Below, piece after piece: positions 10,373 to 18,070 of a stretch of DNA of 64,000 nucleotides (within the stretch, counting starts at the first letter, position 1; each line of letters begins with the position of its first letter). The translations under genes were made by a program, and so were the position numbers. Source of the stretch: Flammeovirga pectinis (GTDB lineage Bacteria; Bacteroidota; Bacteroidia; Cytophagales; Flammeovirgaceae); the NCBI RefSeq assembly GCF_003970675.1, contig NZ_CP034562.1, positions 2,480,001 to 2,544,000 on the forward strand. The letters run 5' to 3'. Below the pieces are notes generated by a model that was not told the DNA's origin, made no database searches, and saw only the letters and a list, made by a program, of their open reading frames with translations.

Positions 10373-11731
10373 TTATTCTGAAAGTGAAGATAAAAAACTA
10401 AGTAAATCATCCGAAATCATTACATCATCATTGGTAAATACACCAACTGAGTGATATAATGGGTTCTCATCTAATAATTTAGTTAACCTAGTAGCTGTAC
10501 TGTAATTAGCTGTAACTACTGCTTTTATATTTAAAGGCTCTTTTCGTCCAAGCCCTGATGCTCTTAAATTATCCTGAAGTTTAGCAATAATCCACTCTTC
10601 AGGCGCTTTGTCTACAAATACAATTGTGCTATTACAAATTTGTAAATGTCTTTGGTGCTGTCTTCTCATCATTTTAGCACCTTGACCGGTACCTAAACTT
10701 AACACACCAAACCCCATTGTAGACAAACGTTGTCCTAACCCTGTTGCAGATTCAGTATCGGCAACATCGCTCATTATGTAGACTTTCTTTTTATAAAATT
10801 CATCAATTTCTTCATAATCATCTCCTTTATCGCCTGCACGTAATTCGTTATGAAGAATTGTCTTGAACCTCTCTAGATCTGTCTTAAAAGTATACGTTTG
10901 CTCGTGCTCATCAATATTCTTCAGTAATTTTTCAATATAAAATTTCCTTTTATCTGAAAAAAATCGAATTGCAGGCGGTACCCATACAAATTTCTTTATT
11001 CTATTATTATTCTGTTTAACATATGTTTCTGAAACTTTTTCTTGCCATTCTTGAAAAGAATAAGATTCATGACCTATATCAACTCCTTCACGTCCTCCTG
11101 CAAGATGAATTGCGATACATGAATTATCAAGATCTTTCCATTGTAACCTTGTAAGTTCATCTGTATCATAAGAATAGTCTCTTTTGGGGTAAATTTGAAA
11201 ACCATATGCTTTCAAATCTCTTTTTAACAAAAGTCTTTCCATTCTTAGATCATCCGTAACTTCTCCCAGAAAAACGTTTGCTTTATAGTCCCTATTGTTC
11301 TTCTCATCAAAAATATCTAAAGCTAGATCAGAAATCACTAACCAAAAATACACCCGATAACCTTCATCTAAAGGAATAGTTAAAGTAACCTGCTTTCCAA
11401 TTCTTGTCTCATATTTAGATAGATAATAAGACTTTAAAGGTTGCAAAGACTGTGGCTGATTGTGATATCCTAAGCTATCAACTAATAATTTATAATTTTT
11501 TTGTCCTTCGTTAAGAGAAACATCTTTCAAATCAAGATCACCGCCAAGTAACCAAATAACAGCATCTGCTGTTGGGTTAGCTTCAATGCCAGAAGTTACT
11601 TCCATAGTAATAGAAGTTGCTCTCATTTCTTTGAGAGATACTTGAATAGCATCTGCTATTAAATAACCTAATTCTTGGTCTACTTCAGGATTTACGGGAT
11701 CAGAAGCTATACACACAATTTGTATATGCAT
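10373..11731 (-). CDS. Protein with two TIR-like domains, partner of the nSTAND NTPase
   Basis: 452 residues with no signal peptide, so probably cytoplasmic. Residues ~151-290 form a TIR-like domain (VFLGEVTDDLRMERLLLKRD, YGFQIYP, IAIHLAG, SFQEWQEK, KFVWVPP) matching the bacterial TIR pattern that accompanies nSTAND/WD40 proteins; Glu227 or Glu231 could be the NADase-type glutamate. Residues ~315-432 look like a second TIR/flavodoxin-type fold (KVYIMSDVADTE, GFGVLSL, STIVFVDKAPEEWIIAKL, LGRKEPLNIKAVV). Residues 1-145 are a separate domain with an ADAVIWLLGGD strand, possibly a degenerate homologue. It is the first gene of the four-gene unit, 39 bp before the NTPase gene. Enzymatic activity (NAD hydrolysis or nucleotide signalling) is inferred from the TIR family, not shown. 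Confidence 0.7.
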   Translation of the reverse strand: MHIQIVCIASDPVNPEVDQELGYLIADAIQVSLKEMRATSITMEVTSGIEANPTADAVIWLLGGDLDLKDVSLNEGQKNYKLLVDSLGYHNQPQSLQPLKSYYLSKYETRIGKQVTLTIPLDEGYRVYFWLVISDLALDIFDEKNNRDYKANVFLGEVTDDLRMERLLLKRDLKAYGFQIYPKRDYSYDTDELTRLQWKDLDNSCIAIHLAGGREGVDIGHESYSFQEWQEKVSETYVKQNNNRIKKFVWVPPAIRFFSDKRKFYIEKLLKNIDEHEQTYTFKTDLERFKTILHNELRAGDKGDDYEEIDEFYKKKVYIMSDVADTESATGLGQRLSTMGFGVLSLGTGQGAKMMRRQHQRHLQICNSTIVFVDKAPEEWIIAKLQDNLRASGLGRKEPLNIKAVVTANYSTATRLTKLLDENPLYHSVGVFTNDDVMISDDLLSFLSSLSE

Positions 11732-11842
11732 AGGGATTTTATGAGTGTTTAGTTTATTGAAAAATGAAATTTATACTTATAAGCTTTAAAGAACGTGAAT
11801 TATTTATAAACAATCGTTAACATAAAGGGTTAAACAAAAAAA

Positions 11843-11871
11843 TAGCGATCAAATTATACATTTGATCGCTA
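11843..11871 (-). terminator. Terminator after the aldo/keto reductase gene
   Basis: Perfect 11-bp stem (11843-11853 with 11861-11871) and 7-nt loop, followed on the minus strand by a T-rich run. It ends the aldo/keto reductase transcript and separates it from the TIR gene. Confidence 0.8.
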
Positions 11872-11896
11872 AAGTTATATTTCTGAAATATTTAAT

Positions 11897-12688
11897 CTAC
11901 ACTAATTCTGTACTAGATAGAGAATTTAACAAACTCATATCTTCTTCTGTAAGTTCAAAATTAAATAAGGCAGAGTTCGATATTATATGTTCTCTAATTT
12001 CTGCTTGAGGTAATGACACTACTCCATTTTGGAGCACCCATCTTAAAACAATTTGACAAGGGAAAACATCATATTTTTCTGCCAATTTCTTCACTTCTTC
12101 TAGTTCTAAAACTTCTCCATGTTTTAAAGAACCAATTGATATTACTTGAATACCATTTTCTTTACAGAATTCAATTATATCATGATCTACATGTAAAGGA
12201 TTGTATTCTATTTGATTTACAACAGGAAAAACATCAGCATTAGCAATAAGTTCTTTTAGTTGTGCCACATTAAAATTGCAAACTCCAATCGCTCTCACTC
12301 TACGCTCTACATAAAGTTGCTCTAAAGCCCTCCATGATTCTTGTATTTTCCCTTCTATAGGGTGCTGTATTAACACTAAGTCTAGATAATCTAGCTTCAT
12401 GTTATTTAGTGTTCTGTTAAATGCTGTAATCAATGGCTCAAAACCTTGATCTCTGTCTGCTATTTTTGAGGAGACAAACACTTTTTCTCTGTTCATTTTA
12501 GAAGAAGCTATCGCTTCTCCGAAACCTACTTCGTTTTGATAGTTTGCAGACGTATCAAAATACTTATAACCAATTGACAGTGCTCTTCTTGTTGCATCAG
12601 CAATTGCTTTTCCTTCTTCAATGTGCGATACATTCATTCCTAGGTAAGGAATCTTTACTGTGTTTCTTAAAGTAAAAGTACCGTTCAT
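11897..12688 (-). CDS. Aldo/keto reductase
   Basis: A TIM-barrel NADPH-dependent carbonyl reductase. The catalytic tetrad is visible: Asp and Tyr in YFDTSANYQNE, Lys in VSSK, His in LVLIQHP. The AKR signatures GVCNFN, NQIEYNPLH and LRWVLQNGVVSLP also appear in the expected order. I place the start at Met14 of the longer frame (which begins at 12727), because MNGTFTLRNTVKIPYLGMNV matches how the family begins; the longer start cannot be excluded. The protein would be 263 residues, slightly short for the family (about 270-280). It is monocistronic, with a terminator downstream, and the substrate cannot be told from sequence. Confidence 0.88.
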   Translation of the reverse strand: MNGTFTLRNTVKIPYLGMNVSHIEEGKAIADATRRALSIGYKYFDTSANYQNEVGFGEAIASSKMNREKVFVSSKIADRDQGFEPLITAFNRTLNNMKLDYLDLVLIQHPIEGKIQESWRALEQLYVERRVRAIGVCNFNVAQLKELIANADVFPVVNQIEYNPLHVDHDIIEFCKENGIQVISIGSLKHGEVLELEEVKKLAEKYDVFPCQIVLRWVLQNGVVSLPQAEIREHIISNSALFNFELTEEDMSLLNSLSSTELV

Positions 12689-12829
12689 ATCGAAGATATT
12701 TACTTTTTGTGTGTTGATGTTTATCATTGCCGTATTGGTTGTGGTCTTGTTGTTTTTATTACCTAAGCAATTTCAGACAATATTCATTAATAAATGTTGA
12801 CATACATCAGTACACTTTAGAAGCTTTTG

Positions 12830-14101
12830 TCAATAATTGTACTTTTTACCCCACATCAATTGTAATCGTTTTAACATCTCCTGTTCCCTACTATTTTTCT
12901 TTGGTATAAATAACGGCTCACCTTCTAGTCCTTCTGGCATATACTCCTGAGAAATAAAGCCTTGGGGATCATCATGAGGGTAAATATACGCGTCTGCATA
13001 CCCCAATTCTTTTAGTAACTGTGTAGAAGCATTCCTTAAGTGCAATGGAACGGGCAAATCACCAGTATGTTTCACTATTTTTTGTGCCTTACCAATAGCA
13101 GCATAAGCGGCATTACTTTTAGGGGAACATGCTAAATAAGTAGTTGCTTGAGAAAGTACTATTCTACCTTCTGGCATTCCAATGTACTGAATTGCCTGCA
13201 TACAATTATTTGCTACTATTAAAGCCGTAGGATTTGCATTCCCTACATCTTCAGCTGCAGAGATAATCAAGCGTCTTGCAATAAATTTAGGGTCTTCTCC
13301 TCCTTCAATCATTCTAGCCAACCAATACACGGCTGCATTTGGATCAGATCCTCTAATAGATTTAATAAGGGCAGAAATGATATCGTAATGATTCTCTCCT
13401 TTTTTATCATATCTGACCGCCTTTTGCTGTGCAACTAAAGAAACCAATTGGTCTGTTATCTCAATTTCACCAACTGCGTTAGGTTTTGCTGCTTCAATAG
13501 ATAACTCTAAAAGGTTTAATAATCTTCGAGCATCGCCTCCAGAATACCTTAGTAGATCATTATTTTCTTTAATTGATATGTTTTTTTTCTTGAGAACGAC
13601 ATCCTTTTCTAAAGCTCTATCAATTAGCAATAGTAGATCTTCCTTCTTTAAGGGCTCTAAACAATATACTTGGCTTCTTGATATTAAAGCCGAATTAACT
13701 TCAAAAGATGGGTTTTCTGTAGTAGCTCCTATCAACACCACAATACCTTTCTCTACAGCATTCAATAACGCATCTTGCTGCGACTTACTAAAGCGATGAA
13801 TCTCATCTATAAATAAGATTGTTCCATAAGCATAGCTAGCGTCCTTTATCACTTCTCTTACATCTTTAACACCGGCACTTACTGCACTTAAAGTTTTAAA
13901 GGGTCTTTTGGTTGATTCAGCAAGTAACCTCGCTAAAGTTGTTTTACCAACTCCGGGAGGTCCCCAAAGAATCATAGATGGAATTGTTTTACTTTCCACC
14001 ATTCGTGTAAAAACGCCATTTTTTGATAAAAGATGCTGTTGCCCAACTACTTCAAAAATAGTTTTAGGTCTCAATCTCTCTGACAAAGGTGCTACTACCA
14101 T
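12830..14101 (-). CDS. rarA: Replication-associated recombination protein A (AAA+ ATPase)
   Basis: 423 residues, the usual length for RarA/MgsA. It acts at stalled replication forks together with SSB and RecA. Visible: the N-terminal PLSERLRPKTIFEVVGQQH, Walker A GPPGVGKTT (47-55), Walker B ILFIDEIHRF, sensor-1 GATTENPSF, arginine-finger region SALISRSQVY, then the RarA tetramerisation/C-terminal domain (IKSIRGSDPNAAVYWLARM and IYPHDDPQGF). The gene lies downstream of guaB but behind its terminator. An inverted repeat (14105-14137) sits immediately upstream of the start and may be regulatory. Confidence 0.95.
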   Translation of the reverse strand: MVVAPLSERLRPKTIFEVVGQQHLLSKNGVFTRMVESKTIPSMILWGPPGVGKTTLARLLAESTKRPFKTLSAVSAGVKDVREVIKDASYAYGTILFIDEIHRFSKSQQDALLNAVEKGIVVLIGATTENPSFEVNSALISRSQVYCLEPLKKEDLLLLIDRALEKDVVLKKKNISIKENNDLLRYSGGDARRLLNLLELSIEAAKPNAVGEIEITDQLVSLVAQQKAVRYDKKGENHYDIISALIKSIRGSDPNAAVYWLARMIEGGEDPKFIARRLIISAAEDVGNANPTALIVANNCMQAIQYIGMPEGRIVLSQATTYLACSPKSNAAYAAIGKAQKIVKHTGDLPVPLHLRNASTQLLKELGYADAYIYPHDDPQGFISQEYMPEGLEGEPLFIPKKNSREQEMLKRLQLMWGKKYNY

Positions 14102-14104
14102 AAT

Positions 14105-14137
14105 TAATGTTTATAATTTGATTAAAAATAAACATTA
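14105..14137. repeat. Inverted repeat directly upstream of rarA
   Basis: TAATGTTTAT at 14105-14114 and its exact complement ATAAACATTA at 14128-14137, with a 13-nt spacer, begin 4 bp before the rarA start codon. There is no G+C-rich stem, so it fits an operator better than a terminator. Confidence 0.45.
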
Positions 14138-14180
14138 CATGTCAAATAAATAAACATATTTAATAAAATTGGCAAATAAA

Positions 14181-14214
14181 AAAGGCTCAGAGAAATTAAA
14201 TTCACTGAGCCTTT
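14181..14214 (-). terminator. Terminator after guaB
   Basis: Perfect 10-bp stem AAAGGCTCAG/CTGAGCCTTT with a 14-nt loop, followed on the minus strand by a T-rich tract (TTTATTTG). Confidence 0.88.
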
Positions 14215-14238
14215 CCTTATTTAAGCTACTTAAACTTA

Positions 14239-15723
14239 CTATCCTTTAGAAGAATAGTTAGGTGCTTCTCTTGTAATTGTTACATCGTGTGGGTGAGATT
14301 CTTTCACACCTGCACCAGTAATTTTTACAAATTTAGCATCTTTAAGTTGCTCAATAGAACCAGCACCACAGTAGCCCATTCCGGCTTTAAGACCACCAAC
14401 TAATTGGTAAAGTACTTCTTCAACACTGCCTTTGTAAGGCACACGTCCTGCAATTCCTTCTGGAACTAATTTTTTAATATCATCTTCAGCATCTTGGAAG
14501 TATCTGTCTTTAGAACCTTGGTTCATTGCTTCAACAGATCCCATTCCTCGGTATGCTTTAAATTTACGTCCTTCAAAGATAATCATATCTCCAGGAGCTT
14601 CATCTGTACCTGCTAATAATGAACCAATCATTACAACATCAGCACCACCTGCTAAGGCTTTTACTAAATCTCCTGAAAAACGAACACCTCCATCTGCAAT
14701 AAACGGAACACCTAGCTCTCTTAAAGCTGCAGCAGCTTCGAAAACAGCAGATAACTGAGGTACACCAACACCTGCAATAATACGAGTAGTACAGATAGAA
14801 CCTGGACCTACACCTACTTTCACACCGTCTGCACCAGCTTCAGCTAGTGCTCTTGCACCTTCTTCAGTTGCAACGTTACCTACGACAACGTCTAAATCTG
14901 GGAATTCTTTCTTTACTTTCTTAAGAGCGTCTATAACACCTTTAGAGTGACCGTGAGCTGTATCTAAACCGATAACATCTACACCTGCTGCCACTAATTC
15001 TGAAACCCTTTCCATTAAGTCTCCAGTTACACCAACTGCAGCACCAACACGTAAACGACCATATTGATCTTTACAAGCGTTTGGTCTATTCTTATTTTTA
15101 AGAATATCTCTGTAAGTTACCAAACCAACTAATTTGTATGATTTACTTACGATAGGAAGTTTTTCAATTTTATGCTCTTGAAGAATATCTTGAGCCTCAT
15201 CTAAAGTAATTCCATCAGCCGCTGTGATTAAGTTTTCACGCGTCATGATTTCTTTTACTGCAACACTTAAGTCTTTTTGGAAGCGAAGATCTCTGTTGGT
15301 TAAAATACCAATTAAGATGCCTTCTTCGTCGATTACTGGAATACCACCAATCTTATATTCCCTCATTAATTCGTTTGCTTCGAATAATGTTTTGTTCGCT
15401 GTAAGGGTAACAGGATCTAAGATCATACCGCTTTGCGAACGCTTGACTTTTCGTACTTGGGAAGCCTGTTGTTGAATTGTCATGTTCTTATGAATGAAGC
15501 CTAAACCTCCTTCTAAAGCCATAGCAATTGCCAAATCAGCTTCGGTAACTGTATCCATCGCCGCAGACACTAAAGGAATGTTTAATGCGATGTTTTTCGT
15601 TAACATGGTTTTTGTAGTCGTTTCTCTCGGAAGGATTTGAGAAAAACCTGGTCTTAATAGCACATCATCATATGTGAGTGCCTCGTACAAAACTTTACTT
15701 GGATCGATAGCCATTTGAAGCAA
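14239..15723 (-). CDS. guaB: Inosine-5'-monophosphate dehydrogenase
   Basis: 494 residues, the normal length. It oxidises IMP to XMP with NAD+, the committed step of GMP synthesis. Visible: N-terminal [25 protein letters not shown], tandem CBS domains (about 98-215), the catalytic loop [20 protein letters not shown] with the active-site Cys, [12 protein letters not shown], and the [10 protein letters not shown] flap. Met4 ([12 protein letters not shown]) may be the true start rather than Met1. A good promoter lies about 30 bp upstream and a strong terminator downstream, so it is monocistronic. It sits just downstream of the tRNA-Val array on the same strand, so read-through is possible. Confidence 0.97.
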   Translation of the reverse strand: MLQMAIDPSKVLYEALTYDDVLLRPGFSQILPRETTTKTMLTKNIALNIPLVSAAMDTVTEADLAIAMALEGGLGFIHKNMTIQQQASQVRKVKRSQSGMILDPVTLTANKTLFEANELMREYKIGGIPVIDEEGILIGILTNRDLRFQKDLSVAVKEIMTRENLITAADGITLDEAQDILQEHKIEKLPIVSKSYKLVGLVTYRDILKNKNRPNACKDQYGRLRVGAAVGVTGDLMERVSELVAAGVDVIGLDTAHGHSKGVIDALKKVKKEFPDLDVVVGNVATEEGARALAEAGADGVKVGVGPGSICTTRIIAGVGVPQLSAVFEAAAALRELGVPFIADGGVRFSGDLVKALAGGADVVMIGSLLAGTDEAPGDMIIFEGRKFKAYRGMGSVEAMNQGSKDRYFQDAEDDIKKLVPEGIAGRVPYKGSVEEVLYQLVGGLKAGMGYCGAGSIEQLKDAKFVKITGAGVKESHPHDVTITREAPNYSSKG

Positions 15724-15750
15724 ATAATTTAACTGTGATTATTTGCGGTG

Positions 15751-15779
15751 CAAAGTTAGAACTATAAACGGATATCCAA
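15751..15779 (-). promoter_or_regulatory. guaB promoter (Bacteroidota type)
   Basis: Minus-strand TAACTTTG at 15751-15758 matches the -7 box TAnnTTTG, with TTG at 15777-15779 after an 18-nt spacer. A start site near 15744 leaves about 20 nt of leader before guaB. Confidence 0.7.
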
Positions 15780-15872
15780 TCAAAAAAGTGATAATATTTC
15801 TTGAATAAATGATTAAAAATCAAAAGGGTACAAAAAAAGGACACACCTTGTCGATGTATCCTTATTTTTGTG

Positions 15873-15947
15873 TGGGACGTATAGGATTCGAACCTATGAC
15901 CCCCTGCTTGTAAGGCAGGTGCTCTAAACCAACTGAGCTAACATCCC
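15873..15947 (-). tRNA. tRNA-Val (anticodon UAC), copy 1 of 8
   Basis: 75 nt without encoded CCA. The acceptor GGGATGT pairs with ACGTCCC, the D-arm is GCTC..GAGC, the anticodon arm is CCTGC-CTTACAA-GCAGG (anticodon TAC), and the T-arm is ATAGG-TTCGAAT-CCTAT. It is the last of the array in the direction of transcription, upstream of guaB. Confidence 0.97.
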
Positions 15948-15967
15948 AATACACATACGTGAATTGG

Positions 15968-16042
15968 TGGGACGTATAGGATTCGAACCTATGACCCCCT
16001 GCTTGTAAGGCAGGTGCTCTAAACCAACTGAGCTAACATCCC
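15968..16042 (-). tRNA. tRNA-Val (UAC), copy 2 of 8
   Basis: Same 75-nt cloverleaf and TAC anticodon as copy 1. The 20-nt spacer to copy 1 contains ACGTGAATTGG, a motif repeated between other copies. Confidence 0.97.
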
Positions 16043-16060
16043 GAAATAATAAATCAAATG

Positions 16061-16135
16061 TGGGACGTACAGGATTCGAACCTGTGACCCCCTGCTTGTA
16101 AGGCAGGTGCTCTAAACCAACTGAGCTAACATCCC
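16061..16135 (-). tRNA. tRNA-Val (UAC), copy 3 of 8 (T-arm variant)
   Basis: Same cloverleaf, but the T-stem is ACAGG/CCTGT instead of ATAGG/CCTAT: one compensated base pair, shared only with copy 6. The spacer on its downstream side begins GAAATAA, again shared with copy 6. Confidence 0.97.
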
Positions 16136-16158
16136 AATCACTTTACGTGAATTGCGTG

Positions 16159-16233
16159 TGGGACGTATAGGATTCGAACCTATGACCCCCTGCTTGTAAG
16201 GCAGGTGCTCTAAACCAACTGAGCTAACATCCC
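16159..16233 (-). tRNA. tRNA-Val (UAC), copy 4 of 8
   Basis: Identical in body to copy 1, with anticodon TAC and a complete cloverleaf. Confidence 0.97.
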
Positions 16234-16254
16234 AATACACTTGCGTGAATTGTG

Positions 16255-16329
16255 TGGGACGTATAGGATTCGAACCTATGACCCCCTGCTTGTAAGGCAG
16301 GTGCTCTAAACCAACTGAGCTAACATCCC
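16255..16329 (-). tRNA. tRNA-Val (UAC), copy 5 of 8
   Basis: Identical in body to copy 1. It is followed (towards copy 6) by a GAAATAA-type spacer like that between copies 2 and 3. Confidence 0.97.
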
Positions 16330-16348
16330 GAAATAAATATGTCAAAAG

Positions 16349-16423
16349 TGGGGCGTACAGGATTCGAACCTGTGACCCCCTGCTTGTAAGGCAGGTGCTC
16401 TAAACCAACTGAGCTAACACCCC
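16349..16423 (-). tRNA. tRNA-Val (UAC), copy 6 of 8 (acceptor and T-arm variant)
   Basis: Carries the ACAGG/CCTGT T-stem of copy 3. It also has an acceptor stem GGGGTGT/ACGCCCC in which position 4 and its partner changed together from A-T to G-C. The compensated change shows the copy is under selection for folding. Confidence 0.97.
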
Positions 16424-16445
16424 AATACACTTAATGTGAATTGTG

Positions 16446-16520
16446 TGGGACGTATAGGATTCGAACCTATGACCCCCTGCTTGTAAGGCAGGTGCTCTAA
16501 ACCAACTGAGCTAACATCCC
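16446..16520 (-). tRNA. tRNA-Val (UAC), copy 7 of 8
   Basis: Identical in body to copy 1, with anticodon TAC. Confidence 0.97.
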
Positions 16521-16540
16521 AATACACTTACGTGAATTGG

Positions 16541-16615
16541 TGGGACGTATAGGATTCGAACCTATGACCCCCTGCTTGTAAGGCAGGTGCTCTAAACCAA
16601 CTGAGCTAACATCCC
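16541..16615 (-). tRNA. tRNA-Val (UAC), copy 8 of 8 (promoter-proximal)
   Basis: Identical in body to copy 1. It is the first gene of the array in the direction of transcription, about 45 nt downstream of the promoter's -7 box. Confidence 0.97.
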
Positions 16616-16658
16616 GATCATTACATTAAAATAGACACCGTTTGTGTCATTGCGAGTG

Positions 16659-16689
16659 CAAAGGTAAGCGTAGATAATTTATATCCAAA
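16659..16689 (-). promoter_or_regulatory. Promoter of the tRNA-Val array
   Basis: On the minus strand, TTTG (16686-16689), a 19-nt spacer and TACCTTTG (16659-16666) match both boxes of the Bacteroidota promoter at ideal spacing. Transcription would start near 16652 and read all eight tRNAs. Confidence 0.85.
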
Positions 16690-16737
16690 CTATATTTTGT
16701 AAAAAAAATATAACAACTTAATTTTATACTGAATTTC

Positions 16738-16771
16738 AAGAGTATAGAATCTAAATAAATTCTATACTCTT
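16738..16771 (-). terminator. Terminator after lhgO
   Basis: Perfect 13-bp stem (16738-16750 with 16759-16771) and an 8-nt loop, 9 bp past the lhgO stop. The T-tract on the minus strand is weak. Confidence 0.7.
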
Positions 16772-16780
16772 TTAAAATTC

Positions 16781-17989
16781 TTAGTTATTATTAAGCTTTG
16801 CAAATACTTTTCCAGCAATCGTATCACCGATAGCTAGTGAAGAAGTTGCCGCTGGAGACGGTGCGTTTAATACATTTATCATCCTTGATTCTTCTACAAA
16901 TAAGAAATCATCTATTAACCCTCCATCTTTATCACATGCTTGAGCTCTAACTCCTGCTCCACCTTTCTTTAAATCAGATTCTTTTAAATCCGGTAAAAGA
17001 CGGCGAAGTGCTTTTGTAAATGCCGATTTGGAATAAGAGCGGTACATTTCTCCAATGCCAGTTGGCCAATATTTTGAGGCTATCTTAATAAAACCTTTCC
17101 ATGTAAGCGACTCAAAAAGTTCTCCTACATTGATATCAGTTTTCGTATACCCTTCTCTCTTGTACGCCAATACTGCGTTAGGTCCTGCTTCAACACCTCC
17201 ATTAATCATTCTTGTAAAATGAACTCCTAAGAACGGGAATGAAGGATCTGGAACTGGATAAATAAGGTTTTTAACTAGGTAATGCTTATTTGGCTTGATT
17301 TCGTAGTATTCTCCTCTAAAAGGGATAATTCTAACATCCAATTGCTTTAGTGCTAATTGAGCAATTCTATCACTATACAAACCTGCACAGTTAACCACCA
17401 AATGAGATCTAAAAACTCCCCTAGAAGTAGCAACTTCAGCTCCAATACTTCCTAAACGAATATCTTCTACTTGGTGACCAAATTTTACTATACCGCCAAA
17501 ACGTTCCGTAAAAACTTCTTTATATTTCTCCGTAACTTCTGTATAATCTATTATACCTGTTTGTGGAACGTGAAGTCCTGCAATACCTGTACAATAAGGT
17601 TCATACTCTTTAATTTCCGAAGAAGATAATTTCTTTAAATCCGTTAGTCCATTTTGAATACCTCTTTCATATAAGGCATTTAAATTTTCTAATTCTTTTT
17701 GATCAGTAGCAACAACGATCTTACCACACAGGTCGTATTTCACGTTCTCCTCATCACAAAATTTTATCAGCTGGTTATAACCATCAATACAATTCAACGC
17801 TTTATGACTACCTGGTTTGTAGTATAAACCCGAATGAATAACCCCACTATTGTGTCCGGTTTGATGTTTAGCAACGCCCTCTTCCTTTTCCAGTACAAGT
17901 ACTCTTAACTCAGGAGATTGCTGTTTAATTTTCATTGCAGATGCCATACCTACAATTCCAGCACCTATGATGATTACATCATACACCAT
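16781..17989 (-). CDS. lhgO: L-2-hydroxyglutarate oxidase/dehydrogenase (FAD)
   Basis: 402 residues. It oxidises L-2-hydroxyglutarate to 2-oxoglutarate and passes electrons to the membrane quinone pool. The N-terminal Rossmann FAD motif YDVIIIGAGIVGMASA is followed by HQTGHNSGVIHSGLYYKPGS, which is distinctive for LhgO within the DAO superfamily. The later NCAGLYSDRIA, VPDPSFPFLGVHFTRMI and GGAGVRAQACDKDG also fit LhgO. Length is as expected. It lies between its own terminator and that of thrS, so it is probably monocistronic; I saw no clear promoter in the 80-bp gap. Confidence 0.92.
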   Translation of the reverse strand: MVYDVIIIGAGIVGMASAMKIKQQSPELRVLVLEKEEGVAKHQTGHNSGVIHSGLYYKPGSHKALNCIDGYNQLIKFCDEENVKYDLCGKIVVATDQKELENLNALYERGIQNGLTDLKKLSSSEIKEYEPYCTGIAGLHVPQTGIIDYTEVTEKYKEVFTERFGGIVKFGHQVEDIRLGSIGAEVATSRGVFRSHLVVNCAGLYSDRIAQLALKQLDVRIIPFRGEYYEIKPNKHYLVKNLIYPVPDPSFPFLGVHFTRMINGGVEAGPNAVLAYKREGYTKTDINVGELFESLTWKGFIKIASKYWPTGIGEMYRSYSKSAFTKALRRLLPDLKESDLKKGGAGVRAQACDKDGGLIDDFLFVEESRMINVLNAPSPAATSSLAIGDTIAGKVFAKLNNN

Positions 17990-18019
17990 GGTTAAATCTA
18001 TTTATTAGTTTAAAATAAC

Positions 18020-18051
18020 AATGAGTTGCAACTAAAAAGTCACAACTCATT
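18020..18051 (-). terminator. Terminator after thrS
   Basis: 9-bp stem AATGAGTTG/CAACTCATT with a 14-nt loop, between thrS and lhgO. On the minus strand it is followed by a T-rich stretch. Confidence 0.7.
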
Positions 18052-18070
18052 TTTTATATCATATCAGCAA

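Noticed and set aside
12013-12243. Plus-strand ORF inside the aldo/keto reductase gene
   Set aside because: Antisense shadow of a well-supported gene with all catalytic residues.
16112-16345. 77-residue minus-strand ORF with a repeated DVSSVGLEHLPYKQGVIGSN motif
   Set aside because: It is the translation of two tRNA-Val genes and their spacers; the repeats are tRNA sequence, not protein.
15873-16615. CRISPR-like array of regularly spaced repeats
   Set aside because: The repeat unit is a complete 75-nt tRNA with cloverleaf and anticodon, and the 18-25 nt spacers resemble one another, unlike CRISPR spacers.
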